A stretch of DNA of 15,722 nt. Origin: CAZQYB01 sp964582985 (GTDB lineage Bacteria; Planctomycetota; Phycisphaerae; Sedimentisphaerales; Anaerobacaceae). The stretch is taken from positions 1 to 15,722 of the forward strand of contig CAZOUM010000061.1 in NCBI GenBank assembly GCA_964582985.1. Reading direction: 5' to 3'. The position numbers and the translations under genes were made by a program. The notes under the pieces are model-generated. The model worked only from the letters and a program-made list of their open reading frames with translations. It searched no databases and was not told where the DNA came from. Shown here piece by piece: positions 14,450-15,722 of this stretch. Within the stretch, counting starts at the first letter, position 1. Each line of letters starts with the position of its first letter.

Positions 14450-15496
14450 TTACAAATTCAGACCCTCGATGACCTCTCCCAAAGGCACCTCCGCGTAACA
14501 AACAGCGGTGTCGGCTACGCCGTAATAAATCCTCAGCTTGTCCTCTTCGCACAGCAGGCCGCAGCTAAATACCACATTTCCGAAGAAACCTTCAATCTCA
14601 TAATCGGTCTGCGGCTCAAGAATCGGCTTTTTCGCCCTTGCGATGACTTTCCACGGCTGTTGCGTATCAAGCAGCACAGCTCCGAGGCAATAGCGATTGT
14701 TCCGGTCCGCTCCGTGATAAATCTCCAGCCAGCCCCTCTCAGTTTTGAAAGGCACGGCACTTGCGCCAATCTTTGCGTCGTCCCAGCAGCCTGCGCGGGG
14801 ACTCATAACATAACGATGGTTGCCCCAGCACACAAGGTCACCGGATTCTGCAATCCAGATTTCCTGCTTCTTAAATAGCGGCGAAACCGGCCTGTGCAGT
14901 GCGTAATATCTGCCGTCGATTCTTTCAGGCAAGAGCGCAACGTCCTTGTTCTCAGGACAGAAGATGACACCGTGACGCTCGAAAGACTTAAAATCCTTCG
15001 TCGATGCTAAGCAGGTCGTGACACCAACAGGACAAACCGCGACGTAACTGACGTAGTACGTGCCGTCAATGAGGGTGATTCTTGGGTCTTCTATTCCAAA
15101 AACTTCATATTCATTTGCCGGTGACAAAGCCGGAGTATCCTCAATCTCAAAGTTGATACCATTGGTGCTGCGAGCTACCCTCAAATGCGAAATCGAGGTC
15201 AAATACGTTTCAGTCGGCGTAAATATCAACCTCGGGTCTGAAAAGTCGTTGTTCGAGTCATCTTTTGAAAACTTCTTTGTGACAATCTCACCTCGGCCCG
15301 CATCGTAAATGCCAACTAACACAACATCCGGATGCGTGCTAATCGGCCTTTCCGCCACTCGAAGAAGCAGAATAATTTCGTCTTTGAAACGAGTGACACC
15401 AACATTGAATACACCGATGACTTCAAAGCCACTTCTCGAAGGCTTGACATCCTTCGGCTCAATGACAGGATTGTCCGGCGAACGAAATACCGACAT
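14450..15496 (-). CDS. GH130 family glycoside phosphorylase (beta-mannoside phosphorylase-like)
   Basis: This 348-residue protein has no signal peptide, so it acts in the cytosol. GH130 enzymes are five-blade propellers that split beta-mannosides with phosphate, releasing mannose 1-phosphate; a few members are hydrolases. Family blocks seen in order are GVFNVGVTRFKDEIILLLRV (28-47), FGIEDPRIT (133-141) with the likely proton donor Asp137, NKDVALLPERIDGRYYALHR (183-202), DAKIGASAVPF (240-250), GWLEIYHG (255-262), GAVLLD (272-277) and EGFFGNVVFSCG (302-313). Length is typical. Arg47, Lys242 and His261 sit where phosphate ligands are expected, which favours a phosphorylase, but the subfamily and acceptor are not decided. 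AAGGAG lies seven bases before the ATG at 15496. It is followed at 132 bases by the LtaS-like gene on the same strand. Confidence 0.88.
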   Translation of the reverse strand: MSVFRSPDNPVIEPKDVKPSRSGFEVIGVFNVGVTRFKDEIILLLRVAERPISTHPDVVLVGIYDAGRGEIVTKKFSKDDSNNDFSDPRLIFTPTETYLTSISHLRVARSTNGINFEIEDTPALSPANEYEVFGIEDPRITLIDGTYYVSYVAVCPVGVTTCLASTKDFKSFERHGVIFCPENKDVALLPERIDGRYYALHRPVSPLFKKQEIWIAESGDLVCWGNHRYVMSPRAGCWDDAKIGASAVPFKTERGWLEIYHGADRNNRYCLGAVLLDTQQPWKVIARAKKPILEPQTDYEIEGFFGNVVFSCGLLCEEDKLRIYYGVADTAVCYAEVPLGEVIEGLNL

Positions 15497-15567
15497 CTGC
15501 CGACTCCTTCAGCCTAACACTTTCCATCAAAAACATCCGGCACCCATACCGCACAAATCGCCTGTCA

Positions 15568-15596
15568 ATGATACCTCATTAGAATAAGCCTTGCAA
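15568..15596 (-). promoter_or_regulatory. Sigma70-like promoter of the GH130 gene with CTTGCAAG palindrome
   Basis: On the minus strand: TTGCAA (15596-15591), a 17-base spacer, then TATCAT (15573-15568). Transcription would start near 15561, about 65 bases before the ATG at 15496. The -35 box is inside the perfect palindrome CTTGCAAG (15590-15597), as in the promoter at 10443-10471. Confidence 0.45.
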
Positions 15597-15659
15597 GAAA
15601 TTCCAGCGCAAATATCATACCTTGTGCGGATGCAAGTGACGACGTGCCTGAGCTGAAGT

Positions 15660-15688
15660 GGGGGCCCGCCAATACTGTGCGGGCCCTC
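15660..15688. terminator. GC-rich hairpin near the right edge
   Basis: GGGCCCGC (15662-15669) pairs perfectly with GCGGGCCC (15679-15686) around a nine-base loop; one G-T and one G-C pair extend it outward. No T-run follows on either strand. It may be the end of a gene beyond the window or a palindromic repeat. The bases from 15597 to 15722 hold no gene that I can support. Confidence 0.35.
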
Positions 15689-15722
15689 TCGGTCTCGGAA
15701 TTATTACCGGTTAAGGATTAAG

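Noticed and set aside
14384..14878. 164-codon plus-strand frame opposite the GH130 gene
   Set aside because: Antisense shadow of the conserved C-terminal half of the GH130 protein; no recognisable motif.
1..15722. CRISPR arrays, tRNA or rRNA genes, transposases, phage genes, defence systems
   Set aside because: Looked for on both strands; no spaced direct repeats, no cloverleaf-like TTCRANNY context, and no protein motif of these classes.

Overview
The window looks like an accessory carbohydrate-processing region from an uncultured, probably anaerobic, Planctomycetota bacterium (Phycisphaerae-like). This is an inference from the gene mix: Tat-exported Gfo/Idh/MocA and ThuA proteins, several exported glycosidase-like proteins, a tetraheme lipoprotein, and Shine-Dalgarno sites of the AAAGGAGG kind. 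No rRNA, tRNA, CRISPR array, transposase or integrase was seen.

Layout. Bases 1-701 (+) hold the end of an unrecognised gene, coupled by a 4-base overlap to a four-heme c-type cytochrome lipoprotein. A 424-base gap ending in hairpins leads to a Tat-signal Gfo/Idh/MocA oxidoreductase (1126-2475, +). A two-gene ABC-2 exporter follows (2618-4365, +), then a Tat-exported protein of unknown family that may be an alpha/alpha-toroid (4498-5850, +). Facing it is a minus-strand group read from 10395 down to 5890: a BNR-repeat sialidase-fold protein, a GH32-like protein with altered catalytic motifs, and a second toroid-like exported protein. A divergent promoter region (10396-10715) separates this group from a ThuA-domain Tat lipoprotein (10716-11624, +). 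Bases 11625-12250 have no gene but hold at least four inverted-repeat structures, one of them a good rho-independent terminator for the minus strand. The right part is minus strand: GH130 phosphorylase-like gene (15496 to 14450), then a membrane LtaS-like alkaline-phosphatase-superfamily enzyme (14317 to 12251) with its own sigma70-like promoter.

How the genes may work together. The exported GH32-like, BNR and toroid proteins could trim an oligosaccharide or glycan at the cell surface. The cytosolic GH130 enzyme could phosphorolyse an imported mannoside, and the Gfo/Idh/MocA and ThuA proteins could act on oxidised or modified sugars in the periplasm. The promoter of the BNR-GH32-toroid group and that of the GH130 gene both carry the palindrome CTTGCAAG on the -35 box with a 17-base spacer. 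This suggests common control. The substrate cannot be read from sequence alone.
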